A program made the position numbers and the translations under genes. The notes beneath the pieces are model-generated. The model searched no databases. It saw nothing but the letters and a program-made list of their open reading frames with translations, and was not told where the DNA came from. Positions 25,904 through 34,923 of a stretch of DNA of 64,000 nucleotides are shown piece after piece. This DNA is from Acidimicrobiia bacterium (GTDB taxonomy: Bacteria; Acidobacteriota; Terriglobia; Bryobacterales; Bryobacteraceae): contig VFZE01000022.1 of NCBI GenBank assembly GCA_016871315.1, forward strand, positions 1 to 64,000, written 5' to 3'. Position 1 is the stretch's first letter; every line of letters starts with the position of its first letter.

Positions 25904-26298
25904 CGCGGACCCCGTTCGATATGACGATAGGTCTCCACTTGAAACGCACGGCGCTGCGAACCCTGCATCCACCAGACCTCTAGCACCACGCGCTGCACCT
26001 CGGCCGGCTCCACGCGCTCAAACGGCTCCACCCGCGCACGCCAGCCGCCCTGCAATCCCGTGACCCGCGGATCAAAATTTCCTTGCAACTCGCTGCCCAT
26101 CGGCAGTTGCGGCGCGCTCAGCAGTTCGTCCATTGTGCGCTGCGCCAGTATCGCCGCACGATCGTTGTCGGTAAGCTTGCCCGCGTTCCGCATCGATGTC
26201 GATAGCGCCGCCAGAAGCGTCCCCACGGCCAGGCCCATGATCGTGGTGGCCACCAGCGCCTCCAGCAGCGTAAACCCCCTGCGTCCGCCGCGCCTCAC
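25900..26298 (-). CDS. gspI: type II secretion minor pseudopilin GspI
   Basis: A 132-aa protein beginning with a short basic leader and the prepilin motif GFTLLEALVATTIMGLAVG. The size and the ALAQRTMDEL-type helix region are typical of GspI. It overlaps gspH and gspJ by 4 nt on each side. Confidence 0.85.
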   Translation of the reverse strand: MRRGGRRGFTLLEALVATTIMGLAVGTLLAALSTSMRNAGKLTDNDRAAILAQRTMDELLSAPQLPMGSELQGNFDPRVTGLQGGWRARVEPFERVEPAEVQRVVLEVWWMQGSQRRAFQVETYRHIERGPR

Positions 26299-26792
26299 CG
26301 GCTGCTTCTCTCCATCTGCGGAGCCCCGGAGATCGGGTCCACGCGCACCAGCGTCCGCGCCCCCCGCCGGTTCTCCAGCATCACGCCGATGCGCGGTACG
26401 GTTCCGCCGGGAAACACCAGGAACTGCCTCGGCCCGAACTCCGACGTCGTTTGTTCGGGCAATATCGCCTGAATGCGCACCTGCTCGGGCAGTTCCACCA
26501 GCCGCCGGAACCCAGGTTCGGCCGAGGCCAGCGTGATTGTGTTCCGGCTCGCGTCGATCAGGATCTCCACCGCGCCCTGCCGCCGCTCCGCCCGGTTCAC
26601 CGCCACGTTCAGCGCCGATGCCACCGAATCGGCCGCCGAGCTGAGCCGCAGCGAATCCAGTCCCGAAGTCACCGCCGGAAACGTCAAAGCCACCATCAGG
26701 CTGAGCAGCATCATCACAATCATCATTTCGATGAGCGTGACGCCTCGCCTCGCGCGCCGCTTACCGGCTTTTCCAGCTGACCACATCGGCAT
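26295..26792 (-). CDS. gspH: type II secretion minor pseudopilin GspH
   Basis: A 165-aa protein with a basic leader and prepilin motif (RRGVTLIEMMIVMMLLSLMV), then a beta-rich GspH-type domain (SAADSVASALNVAVNRAERR; ILIDASRNTITLASAEPG). The start is uncertain between ATG at 26792 and ATG at 26786. The first has GGAA 4 nt upstream and is used here. The start lies inside the end of gspG. Confidence 0.83.
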   Translation of the reverse strand: MPMWSAGKAGKRRARRGVTLIEMMIVMMLLSLMVALTFPAVTSGLDSLRLSSAADSVASALNVAVNRAERRQGAVEILIDASRNTITLASAEPGFRRLVELPEQVRIQAILPEQTTSEFGPRQFLVFPGGTVPRIGVMLENRRGARTLVRVDPISGAPQMERSSR

Positions 26793-27204
26793 TGTTTCCG
26801 TCGCCGCCCGGCTGGCCGTCGCCGCCCAGCGACACGATTTCCGGCTCATCGCCCTGTTCGCTCGGATACTTGTAGAGATACGGATTGCCCCACGGGTCCA
26901 TCGGGATCTCCTGCGGCAGATACGGCCCCTGCCACATGTTCACGTTCTGCGGCCGCGTGCGCAACGCGTTGAGACCCATCTCCGTCGTCGGGTATTGACC
27001 CGTGTCCAGCTTGTAGGCGCCCAGCGCCGTCATAAAACCGTTGATCTGCGTCCGCGCCGCCGTCACGCGCGCCGCATCGGCGCGGCCGATCATGCGCGGA
27101 ATCACCAGCGCTGAAAACAGCGCAATGATGGTCACCACCACCATCATCTCGATCAGCGTGATGCCGGCCCGGCGCCGGCCATTTCTGCGGTTCCAATTCT
27201 TCAT
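26761..27204 (-). CDS. gspG: type II secretion major pseudopilin GspG
   Basis: A 147-aa major pseudopilin. It has the leader, the prepilin motif GITLIEMMVVVTIIALFSA, and the GspG signature LDTGQYPTTEMGLNALRTRP followed by DPWGNPYLYKYP and a C-terminal Asp/Gly-rich loop typical of the calcium site. The ATG at 27204 has GGAGGG (27209-27214) 4 nt upstream; the GTG at 27216 would absorb that site into the coding region. Confidence 0.95.
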   Translation of the reverse strand: MKNWNRRNGRRRAGITLIEMMVVVTIIALFSALVIPRMIGRADAARVTAARTQINGFMTALGAYKLDTGQYPTTEMGLNALRTRPQNVNMWQGPYLPQEIPMDPWGNPYLYKYPSEQGDEPEIVSLGGDGQPGGDGNNADVVSWKSR

Positions 27205-27215
27205 CTTTCCCTCCA

Positions 27216-28433
27216 CTACATCGCCACCTCGTTGATGGAGGTGATCGCCAGCAGCATGCTCAATATCAATGTCCCCACCATCAACCCCAGCACCAGAATA
27301 ATCAGCGGCTCAAATAGCGACGTGAACCGCTTGATCGCGTTCTTCGTGTCCGTCTCGTAAATCTCCGCCATCCGCGCGAACATCTGGTCAATCCGCCCTG
27401 TCTCCTCCCCAACGCTCAGCAGATGCGACGCCAGCGGCGGAAACTCGCCCGTCTTCTTCATCGGCCCGGCGATGCCTTCACCCCGCTTTACCCCTTGCGA
27501 TACCGCCTCCAACGATCCGGCGATCTTGCGGTTGTTCAGAATGCCGCGCGAAATGTGAATCGATTGCACCAGCGGCACGCTGTTGGCCACCAGCGTCGAC
27601 ATTGCCCGTGCAAAGCGCGCCGTTTCCGCCTTCCGCAACGCATCGCCCAGGATCGGGATGCGCAGCCGGTAGCCGTCCCACCACAAGCGCCCCGCCGCGG
27701 TCCGGATGTGCGCCTGGAACGCCGCCACCCCCGCCACCGTTGCCAATACGCCGATCCAGGCATACTGGCGCACCAGTGCGCTCATCTCCAGCATGATCTG
27801 CGTCGGCAGCGGCATCTTCAGGTTCGAGCCTTCAAACACGCTCGCAAAACGCGGTACCACGAAATACATCAGCACCAGTATCGAACCAATGCCCACCAGC
27901 GTCAGCAGCGCCGGATATACCATCGAACCGATGATGTAGTTGCGCAGCTCATCGCGCGTCCGCTCAAACTCAGCCAGCCGCTCAAACACCGCCGCCAGCG
28001 ATCCGGACGCCTCGCCCGCGCGCACCATGTTCACATACAGTTCGGAGAAATGATCCGGATGCGTGGCCAAGCTGTCTGCCAGAGACTTGCCGCCCTTCAG
28101 CACGCGCAGCACATCCTGCACCACCAGCCGGAAAGCCACCTGCTCACTCAGCTCGGAAGTGATCGCCAGCGCGCGGTCCAGCGGCACACCACTGTTCAGG
28201 AGCGTCGACATCTCCTGCGTGAAAAACAGCACGCCGCGCCTCTTGCCCCCGCCAAAGGAAGGAAGCTTCAGCTCAAACGCGCCCTTTTTCGGCTCCAGCC
28301 CGACGTAGACCGGCGTCAGTCCTTGCTTGCGCAGCTCCGACGCTACAAAGCGTTCCGTTTCCGCCGCAATCGTGCCCGTGCGCAGCTTGCCGTCGGTGGT
28401 GACGGCGCGGAAATGGAAACTGGTTACCGGCAT
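27216..28433 (-). CDS. gspF: type II secretion inner-membrane platform protein GspF
   Basis: A 405-aa polytopic protein with two repeated T2SSF domains (about 70-195 and 272-397), each with the conserved pattern FTQEMSTLLNSGVPLDRAL / FARAMSTLVANSVPLVQS. Three membrane segments are near residues 170, 220 and 378. It forms the platform that couples the GspE motor to pseudopilus assembly. It starts 3 nt after gspE. Confidence 0.95.
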   Translation of the reverse strand: MPVTSFHFRAVTTDGKLRTGTIAAETERFVASELRKQGLTPVYVGLEPKKGAFELKLPSFGGGKRRGVLFFTQEMSTLLNSGVPLDRALAITSELSEQVAFRLVVQDVLRVLKGGKSLADSLATHPDHFSELYVNMVRAGEASGSLAAVFERLAEFERTRDELRNYIIGSMVYPALLTLVGIGSILVLMYFVVPRFASVFEGSNLKMPLPTQIMLEMSALVRQYAWIGVLATVAGVAAFQAHIRTAAGRLWWDGYRLRIPILGDALRKAETARFARAMSTLVANSVPLVQSIHISRGILNNRKIAGSLEAVSQGVKRGEGIAGPMKKTGEFPPLASHLLSVGEETGRIDQMFARMAEIYETDTKNAIKRFTSLFEPLIILVLGLMVGTLILSMLLAITSINEVAM

Positions 28434-28436
28434 CGG

Positions 28437-30071
28437 TTAGAACTCCTGCGTCACACGCATCACTTCTTCGGCGGTCGTGACGCCGGCCGCGGCCTTCGCC
28501 CAGCCATCCTCGCGCAGCGTCGACATCCCGTTGCGCCGCGCTGCCTCCGTCAGCACGCTGGCATCCTCGTTGCGCATGATCAGCCGGCGCAGTTCCTCGT
28601 TCAGCTGCATCATCTCGAAGATTCCCACCCGGCCGATATAACCCGTGCCCCAGCAATTCTGACAGCCCGCGCCGCGCCACACCGGAACGCTATCCCCGGT
28701 GGGCGTCAGCCGCTCCCCCGCCGGAGCCTTGCAATTGGCGCAGATCACGCGCACCAGCCGCTGCGCCAGCACCGCAACCAGCGAAGAGGTAATCAGGTAG
28801 TTCTCCACGCCCATATCGGTCAGCCGCGTAATGGCGCTCGGAGCGTCATTAGTGTGCAGTGTTGAGAACACCAGGTGCCCGGTAAGCGCCGCGCGAATCG
28901 CGATGTCGGCCGTCTCCCGGTCGCGGATTTCGCCCACCATGATCACGTCCGGGTCCTGACGCACAATGTGCCGCAACCCGGAAGCGAACGTCAGCCCGAT
29001 CTGCGGGTTCACGTGGATCTGGTTGATCCCGTCCATCTGGTATTCCACGGGATCTTCAATCGTGATGATCTTCCGATCCGTCAGATTGATCCGCTTCAGC
29101 GCCGAATAGAGCGTCGTCGATTTGCCGCTCCCCGTCGGCCCGGTCACAAGAAAAATCCCGTGCGGCAGCGCGGTGAAATGCTCCATCATCGCGAGCATTT
29201 GCGGCGTGAAACCGAGGATCTTCAGGTCATAGAAGTCGCCCGCCGAGCGGTCGAGAAGACGCATCACCACGCTCTCCCCGTACAGCGTCGGCAACGTCGA
29301 TACGCGCAGGTCCACTTCCCGCCCCAGCGTGCGGATCTTGATGCGTCCGTCCTGCGGCAACCTCCGCTCGGCGATGTTCAGCTTCGCCATCAGCTTTACG
29401 CGTGAAATAATGGCCGCCTTCAGCTCCCGCGGCGGAGCATCCTGCGGGTGCAGCACGCCATCTATCCGGAAGCGGATGCGGAACTCCTTCTCAAACGGTT
29501 CGATGTGAATATCGCTGGCGCGCTTCTCCACCGCCGCGCCGATCATCGCGTTCACCAGCCGGATCACGGGAGCCTCGCTCGCCATGTCGCGCAGATGCTC
29601 CAGATCCTCGGCCGCCTCCGCCGTCTCCTCGAAGCCCGCCGTATCGGCCTTCTGCAAGCCGTAGTAGCGGTCCACAGCATCCAGAATCTCCTGCTCCGCC
29701 GCCAGCGCCGGCTGCACCTTCAAGCCCGTCACATGGCGCACCGCGGCGATCGTTTCAAAGTCCAGTGGATCGGCCATCGCCAGCATCAGCGTCGAATCGT
29801 CGAACCCGGCCGGAATGCACCGGAACTGCCGCAGAAAACGCGAGCTCAGCCGCTCGGTCTCCGGCGTCACCGCCGGCGGACCCTCCAGCGTCAGCACGCG
29901 CAGCGAAAGCTGATCCGAGAGCGCCGCCAGTACATCCTTCTGCGAAACAAATCCCAAATCGACAAGGATCTTGCCGATCTTGTCCCCGCGCTCCTTTTGA
30001 ATCTCCAGCGCCTGTTCCAGCTCCTCCGGAGCAAGCAGACGCCGCTCCATCAGCATCTCACCCAGCCGCAT
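28437..30071 (-). CDS. gspE: type II secretion assembly ATPase GspE
   Basis: A 544-aa hexameric ATPase that powers pseudopilus assembly. It has an N-terminal MshEN/T2SSE_N domain (about 1-150) and the catalytic domain with Walker A GPTGSGKSTT (about 310-320). Asp-box and Walker B regions follow (DPDVIMVGEIRDRETADIA) with the His box (STLHTND). A four-cysteine zinc motif (CANC ... CQNC, about 445-475) is also present. All catalytic motifs are intact. It starts 2 nt after the preceding gene. Confidence 0.96.
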   Translation of the reverse strand: MRLGEMLMERRLLAPEELEQALEIQKERGDKIGKILVDLGFVSQKDVLAALSDQLSLRVLTLEGPPAVTPETERLSSRFLRQFRCIPAGFDDSTLMLAMADPLDFETIAAVRHVTGLKVQPALAAEQEILDAVDRYYGLQKADTAGFEETAEAAEDLEHLRDMASEAPVIRLVNAMIGAAVEKRASDIHIEPFEKEFRIRFRIDGVLHPQDAPPRELKAAIISRVKLMAKLNIAERRLPQDGRIKIRTLGREVDLRVSTLPTLYGESVVMRLLDRSAGDFYDLKILGFTPQMLAMMEHFTALPHGIFLVTGPTGSGKSTTLYSALKRINLTDRKIITIEDPVEYQMDGINQIHVNPQIGLTFASGLRHIVRQDPDVIMVGEIRDRETADIAIRAALTGHLVFSTLHTNDAPSAITRLTDMGVENYLITSSLVAVLAQRLVRVICANCKAPAGERLTPTGDSVPVWRGAGCQNCWGTGYIGRVGIFEMMQLNEELRRLIMRNEDASVLTEAARRNGMSTLREDGWAKAAAGVTTAEEVMRVTQEF

Positions 30072-30073
30072 CG

Positions 30074-30616
30074 CTAGTAGACCATTTCCTGAATCGAGGC
30101 GTTCAATCCGTTCGCATCCAGCCGCCCCGCTTCGAAATCAATCAGCGCCTTGCGCTTGGCCTGCAGCACCAACTGGCCCGGCAACCCGCTCGAGTTCTCC
30201 CAGGAAAAATAGAACAGTGACACGCCCACGACAATCTGCTGCTCCGGCGGAACCGTCTTCAGCGCCGTCGCCGACGTGACCAACATGTCCCGCATCACCT
30301 GCCGGATCTGCGGCAGCCGCCCCAGCTTCTTCTGCCTCAGCTTTTCGATCTCCACCGGCGTCAGCTTCGGCCGGAACGGCGTGATTGCCGGGCCCGTCAC
30401 CAGGTTCACCTCCGCCGTAAACACCGCGCCGTAATTCTCCAGATACACCCCGCGCGTCGAACCCAGCAGCATGAACGGATCATCCACGTTGAATGCCTCG
30501 ATGCGCTGGTCAAAGCCGCGCTCCAGATGCGCCAGCGTCGAGCGCCCCACCCGCGGCGCCGACGCCAGGCATAGCAGCGCGCCCATCAGCAATGTCGAAA
30601 CCCTTCGCCCGATCAT
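30074..30616 (-). CDS. secreted protein of unknown function between anti-sigma factor and gspE
   Basis: A 180-aa protein with a signal peptide or N-terminal anchor (about 1-20). Residues about 40-160 look like a compact domain (VDDPFMLLGSTRGVYLENYG; VTSATALKTVPPEQQIVVGV). No known family is recognised. It starts within the stop of the anti-sigma gene (4-nt ATGA overlap at 30613-30616) and ends 2 nt before gspE. It is therefore part of the same transcript and is likely envelope-located. Confidence 0.7.
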   Translation of the reverse strand: MIGRRVSTLLMGALLCLASAPRVGRSTLAHLERGFDQRIEAFNVDDPFMLLGSTRGVYLENYGAVFTAEVNLVTGPAITPFRPKLTPVEIEKLRQKKLGRLPQIRQVMRDMLVTSATALKTVPPEQQIVVGVSLFYFSWENSSGLPGQLVLQAKRKALIDFEAGRLDANGLNASIQEMVY

Positions 30617-31206
30617 TGCGCCACTCTCGATTCCGCGCTCGCCACGTACAACACGTTCATCCGCTTGCGCAGCACCTCAAACGTCTCCTGCACCGACAGC
30701 ATCTCCGCCCGATGCTCCAGCCGCAGCCTCTGCTCCGCCGCCGCCACCAGTTCCGCTGCCTTCTTCTGCTGCTCAGCCTCGGTCCGCGCCACCGCCTGCC
30801 GCACCGCCGTGTCCAGACGCTTGGACAACTCGGCGTCCACAATGCTCTCCACCTGCGCCGCGCTCAACCCCGCGCCCGCCGGAGTAACCGGAGCCTCCGT
30901 CCGCACAAAGGCATGCACCAGAATCGCGCAGCTCAAAAGCGCCGCCGACGCGAACCCAAGCCGCGGTCCCGATTGCCAGAAACGCTCGTACCAGCGCGGC
31001 TCAAAGACTTTGTCCGAGACAAAGCCGATCCGCCGCGGCGGCTCTTCCTCGCGCAACGTCAGTAGCGCGGAGCGTGTCAGCCCCAGCCGCTCCGTCTCCC
31101 GGCGGCAGTCGGCGCAGCCCGCCAAGTGGGTTTCTACTTCACGGCGCTCGGCCGAAGCCGCCTCGCCGAGCGAATATGCTTTCAAGTCAAAAGAGGAGCA
31201 ATTCAT
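30613..31206 (-). CDS. zinc-finger anti-sigma factor, membrane anchored
   Basis: A 197-aa protein. The N-terminal anti-sigma zinc domain has the HLAGCADC motif (His-x3-Cys-x2-Cys, near residues 25-35). A membrane helix follows (about 85-105), then a periplasmic region with a long Glu/Gln/Arg-rich coiled coil (about 120-190). It should hold the ECF sigma factor encoded just upstream in check until an envelope signal arrives. The ATG at 31206 forms a 4-nt overlap with the sigma stop. A longer frame from 31296 would lie inside the sigma gene. Confidence 0.87.
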   Translation of the reverse strand: MNCSSFDLKAYSLGEAASAERREVETHLAGCADCRRETERLGLTRSALLTLREEEPPRRIGFVSDKVFEPRWYERFWQSGPRLGFASAALLSCAILVHAFVRTEAPVTPAGAGLSAAQVESIVDAELSKRLDTAVRQAVARTEAEQQKKAAELVAAAEQRLRLEHRAEMLSVQETFEVLRKRMNVLYVASAESRVAQ

Positions 31207-31751
31207 TGGGCACCTCGCAATTGGACCGGAGCGAGTGTATCCTTCAACAAGTCGAGCGCCGTGTACAAGCGCGACTTGATGGTCGATACCGGGCAATCCA
31301 GGATCTCGGCCATCTCATCGAACTTGAACCCCTGGTAGATCTTCAGCACAACCGCCTCCCGCTGCTCCGGGCTGAGCCGCTCCAGCGCCGCCGCCACCGC
31401 AAGCGATGTCTCCACCGGCAACAAATGCGGGCCGGAGGGCGGAGAAGCTGTTTCTTTAAGCTCCTCGCCGTCCGGCCGCTGGCGCCGCAATAAGGAAAAG
31501 GATTCATTGTGCGCAATCCGGAACAGCCAGGGGGCAAACCGGCCCGGGTCGTCCAGCTTGCCGAGGTTCTGGTACGCCTTCAAAAACACCTCCTGGCTCA
31601 GGTCCATCGCGTCTTCCCGGTTGCGAACCAGCCGGAGGATGTAATTGAACACACGACGATCCCATCGCGACACCAAGGTGTTATAGGCGTCCACGTCACC
31701 CCGGCGGGCTTTACCCACCAGGTCCCGGTCCTCGACCTCACGAAAGATCAA
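31203..31751 (-). CDS. ECF-family RNA polymerase sigma factor
   Basis: A 182-aa sigma-70 family ECF factor. Region 2 is about 10-80 (DAMDLSQEVFLKAYQNLG; FAPWLFRIAHN) and region 4 about 120-172 (LSPEQREAVVLKIYQGFK; STIKSRLYTALDLLKD). The start is a TTG at 31751 with GGAG about 8 nt upstream. It heads the transcript that continues into the anti-sigma factor and the gsp operon. It may therefore drive the secretion genes, including its own promoter; the promoter itself could not be identified with confidence. Confidence 0.9.
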   Translation of the reverse strand: MIFREVEDRDLVGKARRGDVDAYNTLVSRWDRRVFNYILRLVRNREDAMDLSQEVFLKAYQNLGKLDDPGRFAPWLFRIAHNESFSLLRRQRPDGEELKETASPPSGPHLLPVETSLAVAAALERLSPEQREAVVLKIYQGFKFDEMAEILDCPVSTIKSRLYTALDLLKDTLAPVQLRGAQ

Positions 31752-31838
31752 GTACCAAACTCCGTTCCAATCCTAGAGACGCCGTCCGTCGAGGAAAAGT
31801 CGAACAAGGTTCTATAAAAGTGTATCGGAAAAGCTCGC

Positions 31839-32437
31839 TCAGCGGATCTCGATGGGCGACACCTGCACCGTAACCGGCTGATAAGAGGAGTTGATCCTCT
31901 CCAGAACCGCCGGATGGGATGACGTCTCCGCCAGTCCCCATGTAAACCGGTTCGGCACCGCGTCCAGGTGTTTTTCGCTGGAACGGTGCTGACGGCCGAA
32001 TCCAAAAACCGTCATCTCCCCGTTCATCTGCCAGAATGGATCCGGCGCCTCGTCGTCCTGATGGTGCACCAGGTACAGCACGCGCCTCAGATCCGCCGTG
32101 CCGAAGTAGATCCATTCCGGCCCAGGCATGTCCCCCGTCCAGCTTTCGGTGATCGGCTTTTGCTCGCCGGATGCGGTAACCAGGTAATCCTTCTCCAGAT
32201 CCAGTCTTCCGCCCGGCACAGCCGCAGCGAGCGTGGGTGGAAGGTCCCTTCCAAACCCGCCGCCCGCAGCATCTCCGTGAAATTCAGACGTACCTCGGCC
32301 GGCTTATCGATGCGCGCATATTGACCGGAATTAAAACTCAGCCGCACACGATATTGCCAGCCCCGCTTCAGCCAACTGTTCTCGGCTTCCGCCGCTGGAA
32401 TGGCCACCACCCAAAGCGCCAACACCACTCTTTTCAT
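31839..32437 (-). pseudogene. secreted protein gene broken by a one-base frameshift
   Basis: Reading from the ATG at 32437 gives a signal peptide (VVLALWVVAIPAAEAENSW) and about 70 residues up to HPRSLRL. The sense then continues in another frame as VPGGRLDLEKDYLVTASGEQ through to the stop at 31839. The switch lies near 32218 and is repaired by adding one G (CTG GTG CCG). The repaired protein would be about 200 aa. The family is unknown. It could be a real lesion or a base-calling error. Confidence 0.65.
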
Positions 32438-32497
32438 AACACCCCGTCGGAAAACTACCAAACAGTATATTTAAAACCGGCCAGAATGCAATCCGCT

Positions 32498-33532
32498 TCA
32501 CCCTTGGGGCAGGATCAGAACCTTCACCGCCTTCCGGTCCATGCACAGATCAAACCCGCGCTTCCACTCTACAAGCGGCAGCCGTGTCGAAATGAGTTCG
32601 TGCAGCCGCACCCGGCCCTGATGAAGAATCCGCATCATCCGCTCATACGTCTGCGCGCTATAGGCAACCGAACCGCGCACCTCCAGCATCTTGTAGAACA
32701 CCGCGTCCAGTTGCACGTTCACCGGCCTGCCGCAGATGCCCACTTGCGTGTACCGCCCCATCGGCCGAAGCATCTCCAGGCAGTTGTTCACAGACCCCGG
32801 ATGCCCCGCGCATTCAAACGCCACATCCACGCCGGCGCCGCCCGTAAGCTCGCGCAGCTTCTCCTTCCAGTCCGCCTCGCTCACATTCAGGACCGCCGCC
32901 GCACCCATCCGCGACGCCGCCTGCAACCGCTCTTCATCTTCCGCCGGGCCGGCAACAACGGTCTCGATCCCCGCAGCCACCAGCAGCTTCAGGCACATCA
33001 GCCCGATCGGACCTGGACCCGACACCAGCGCCACGTCGCCCAGTTGCAACCGTGTCACTTCCGTCACCGCCTGCACCGTGGCCGCGAACGGCTCGCACAG
33101 CGCCGCCTCTTCCAGTGTCCAGCATGGCGGGATCGTGTAGCACTGATCCTCGCGCACCACCACGTAACGCGCGAAAGCGCCGTTAACCCCATGCCCCATC
33201 CCTCGCCGTGACGGACAGAAAATAAAGCTGCCCTGCCTGCACCAGGTGCACTTGCCGCAATGCACCGCCGAGGCCGGCAGCACCGTCACCTGGTCCCCCA
33301 CCTTCCTCGTCGTCACTCCCGCACCCATTTCCACCACCGTGCCCGCGAACTCATGCCCCAGAATCACCGGCGGAAAATTCCGGAACGTGTCATGCATCAC
33401 GTGTAGATCCGTGCCGCAAACCCCGCACGCCGCGATCTCCAGCTTCACCTGCCCCGGCCCGCAGCGTGGTTCCTCCATCTCCCGCAACTCGACGTTGCCT
33501 TCGCCCTTTTGATACTTCACCAGTGCCAGCAT
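32498..33532 (-). CDS. zinc-dependent medium-chain alcohol/polyol dehydrogenase
   Basis: A 344-aa MDR-family dehydrogenase. It has catalytic zinc ligands CGVCGTD (about 36-42) and GHEFAG (about 60-65). The structural-zinc lobe has several cysteines (HCGKCTWCRQGSFIFC, about 89-104). The NAD(P) site is VSGPGPIGLM (about 160-175). The closest functional groups are sorbitol, threonine or L-iditol-type dehydrogenases; the substrate is not resolved. It starts at ATG 33532; the longer frame from 34072 runs through a neighbouring gene in the wrong frame. It stands alone between pseudogenes. Confidence 0.88.
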   Translation of the reverse strand: MLALVKYQKGEGNVELREMEEPRCGPGQVKLEIAACGVCGTDLHVMHDTFRNFPPVILGHEFAGTVVEMGAGVTTRKVGDQVTVLPASAVHCGKCTWCRQGSFIFCPSRRGMGHGVNGAFARYVVVREDQCYTIPPCWTLEEAALCEPFAATVQAVTEVTRLQLGDVALVSGPGPIGLMCLKLLVAAGIETVVAGPAEDEERLQAASRMGAAAVLNVSEADWKEKLRELTGGAGVDVAFECAGHPGSVNNCLEMLRPMGRYTQVGICGRPVNVQLDAVFYKMLEVRGSVAYSAQTYERMMRILHQGRVRLHELISTRLPLVEWKRGFDLCMDRKAVKVLILPQG

Positions 33533-33573
33533 GAGATCCCGTAGAGTACGCCAACGGGCGGGCGGGAGGCAAG

Positions 33574-34145
33574 CTAGAAGGTGAACGCAAGGATCGCGTC
33601 CAGTTGGTTTCGGCGCACATCGTTGGGCGCTGACTGCCCGTACCGCCACTTCGTGGCCCCCCAATGCGAGAAGCGGAATCCAGGCTCTAAGCCGGCTCCT
33701 CTCCAGTTCCGCCGTATACCTGCCCCTGCCGTTAGCCCGCTGGTGCCCAGGGATCCTCCAAGATCCTGCGGTAGCCGGAACGAGGGACCGGCCTCCACGT
33801 AGGGCTGCCATCTCCCCGTTCCGTGCTTGTACCGCAGCAGCAACGGAAACTGCCATAACACGGCACTCTTGTGAGTCCCGGAAACCGTTACCCGCCGAAG
33901 CTCCCCATCCGGCAAAACGAGTTCGTAAAACCCCGCTGACCGAAACCGGAGCGGCCGGTAGCCGGCTTCCACGATCAAGCCGATTTGATCCGAAAGCGTG
34001 AACGCCACTCGCGGTCCCCATACCGGCGTCCTCAGGTACACAGTGGAAAAACTCGAGGGCGCGGTTCCACAAAGCCGTGCCAGCTTTGTTCGCGCACCGG
34101 GCGAATCAGCAGGAAGCCTCCCACTATGCCGGGTTGAACCCGTCC
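33574..34145 (-). pseudogene. outer-membrane barrel protein remnant (paralogue 2)
   Basis: The open part (33574-34041) reads as a beta-barrel C-terminus (LWQFPLLLRYKHGTGRWQPY; EAGPSFRLPQDLGG) ending in FTF, typical of outer-membrane proteins. It has no start or signal peptide. Traces of the missing N-terminus appear upstream in two other frames (VQPGIVGGFLL near 34100-34140 and SSFSTVYLRTPVWG leading into the open frame), so several frameshifts are needed to rebuild it. It is a paralogue of the remnant immediately upstream. Confidence 0.6.
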
Positions 34146-34179
34146 GCCCAGCGGCTGCCGGTCACTCACCCCATCCCTG

Positions 34180-34782
34180 CTGATGGCCACCAGCGCTTCC
34201 AGTTGATCCTGTTTCGATGGGTGCGTCCACCACGGGTCCGCCGCCCATCTCGTGTACCGGAACGTTGGCGCGACTCGAAAGCCCAACTGCTTCCAGTCCA
34301 GCCCGGCCCCTGCCGTCAGACCCGTGTGCGAAGGATTGGTATTGCGATTGCCCGTGGTGCGGAACGATGGACCAGCTTCAAGAAAAGGTCTTGCGCCCCC
34401 TCGACCGGCAAACCGGTACTTTGCCAGCACGGGGAACTGCCATGTGATTTGTTGGGCCCACTCCTTCCACCCGCAGCCGCCGGTAGATCGCATTGGTCTC
34501 GAGTGAAAGCCGGTCGCCGAACTGCCAGGCCAGCGTCGGTCCGCCAATCGCCGATCGAGAATCAGATCGGCGTGTATAGGGAGGAATGATGATTGCGGTT
34601 CGGTCGGGCAACTCGACCCGTGCGCCCGGAATGGCGAACGAAGAGTAATCGGCCGTGATGCCGGTGCCGGCGATCACTCCAAACCGGACATGTTGAGCCT
34701 CAACGCGGCCCACGCACGCCAAGAGAATCCCGCACATCCCCAACGCGGCTGCTCCGCTCGTGCCCGCCCGTGATCCCATCAA
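34180..34782 (-). pseudogene. outer-membrane barrel protein with frameshift (paralogue 1)
   Basis: It begins with a signal peptide (start at 34782; LLACVGRVEAQ) and reads as a barrel N-terminus to AIYRRLRVEGVGP. It then shifts frame near 34450 to ITWQFPVLAKYRF and EAGPSFRTTGNR, continuing to QLEALVAIS. The second half aligns by eye with the next remnant (WQFPLLLRYK; EAGPSFR; GLTAGAG), so the two were tandem duplicates. After QLEALVAIS the frame runs on without a clean stop into the next remnant. Confidence 0.6.
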
Positions 34783-34923
34783 CCCTGCTGACGCGCTCTC
34801 CTCGTTTATGGTTTCTTACGCTCCAGATCCGTGCTGATATTCGTAATCAGCCCCGGGCATTCACGTAATCTAGCGGCGCGGCGCGGCGCAGCGCAGCCGG
34901 CCGCCGCAGCGGTAAACTGAGAC

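Noticed and set aside
27423-28865. 480-codon plus-strand open frame across gspF and gspE
   Set aside because: It is antisense to two unambiguous T2SS genes, is His/Arg/Gln-rich and has no recognisable domain.
33532-34072. N-terminal extension of the alcohol dehydrogenase frame
   Set aside because: The extra 180 residues are an out-of-frame reading of the barrel-protein remnant. The dehydrogenase family begins at the ATG at 33532.
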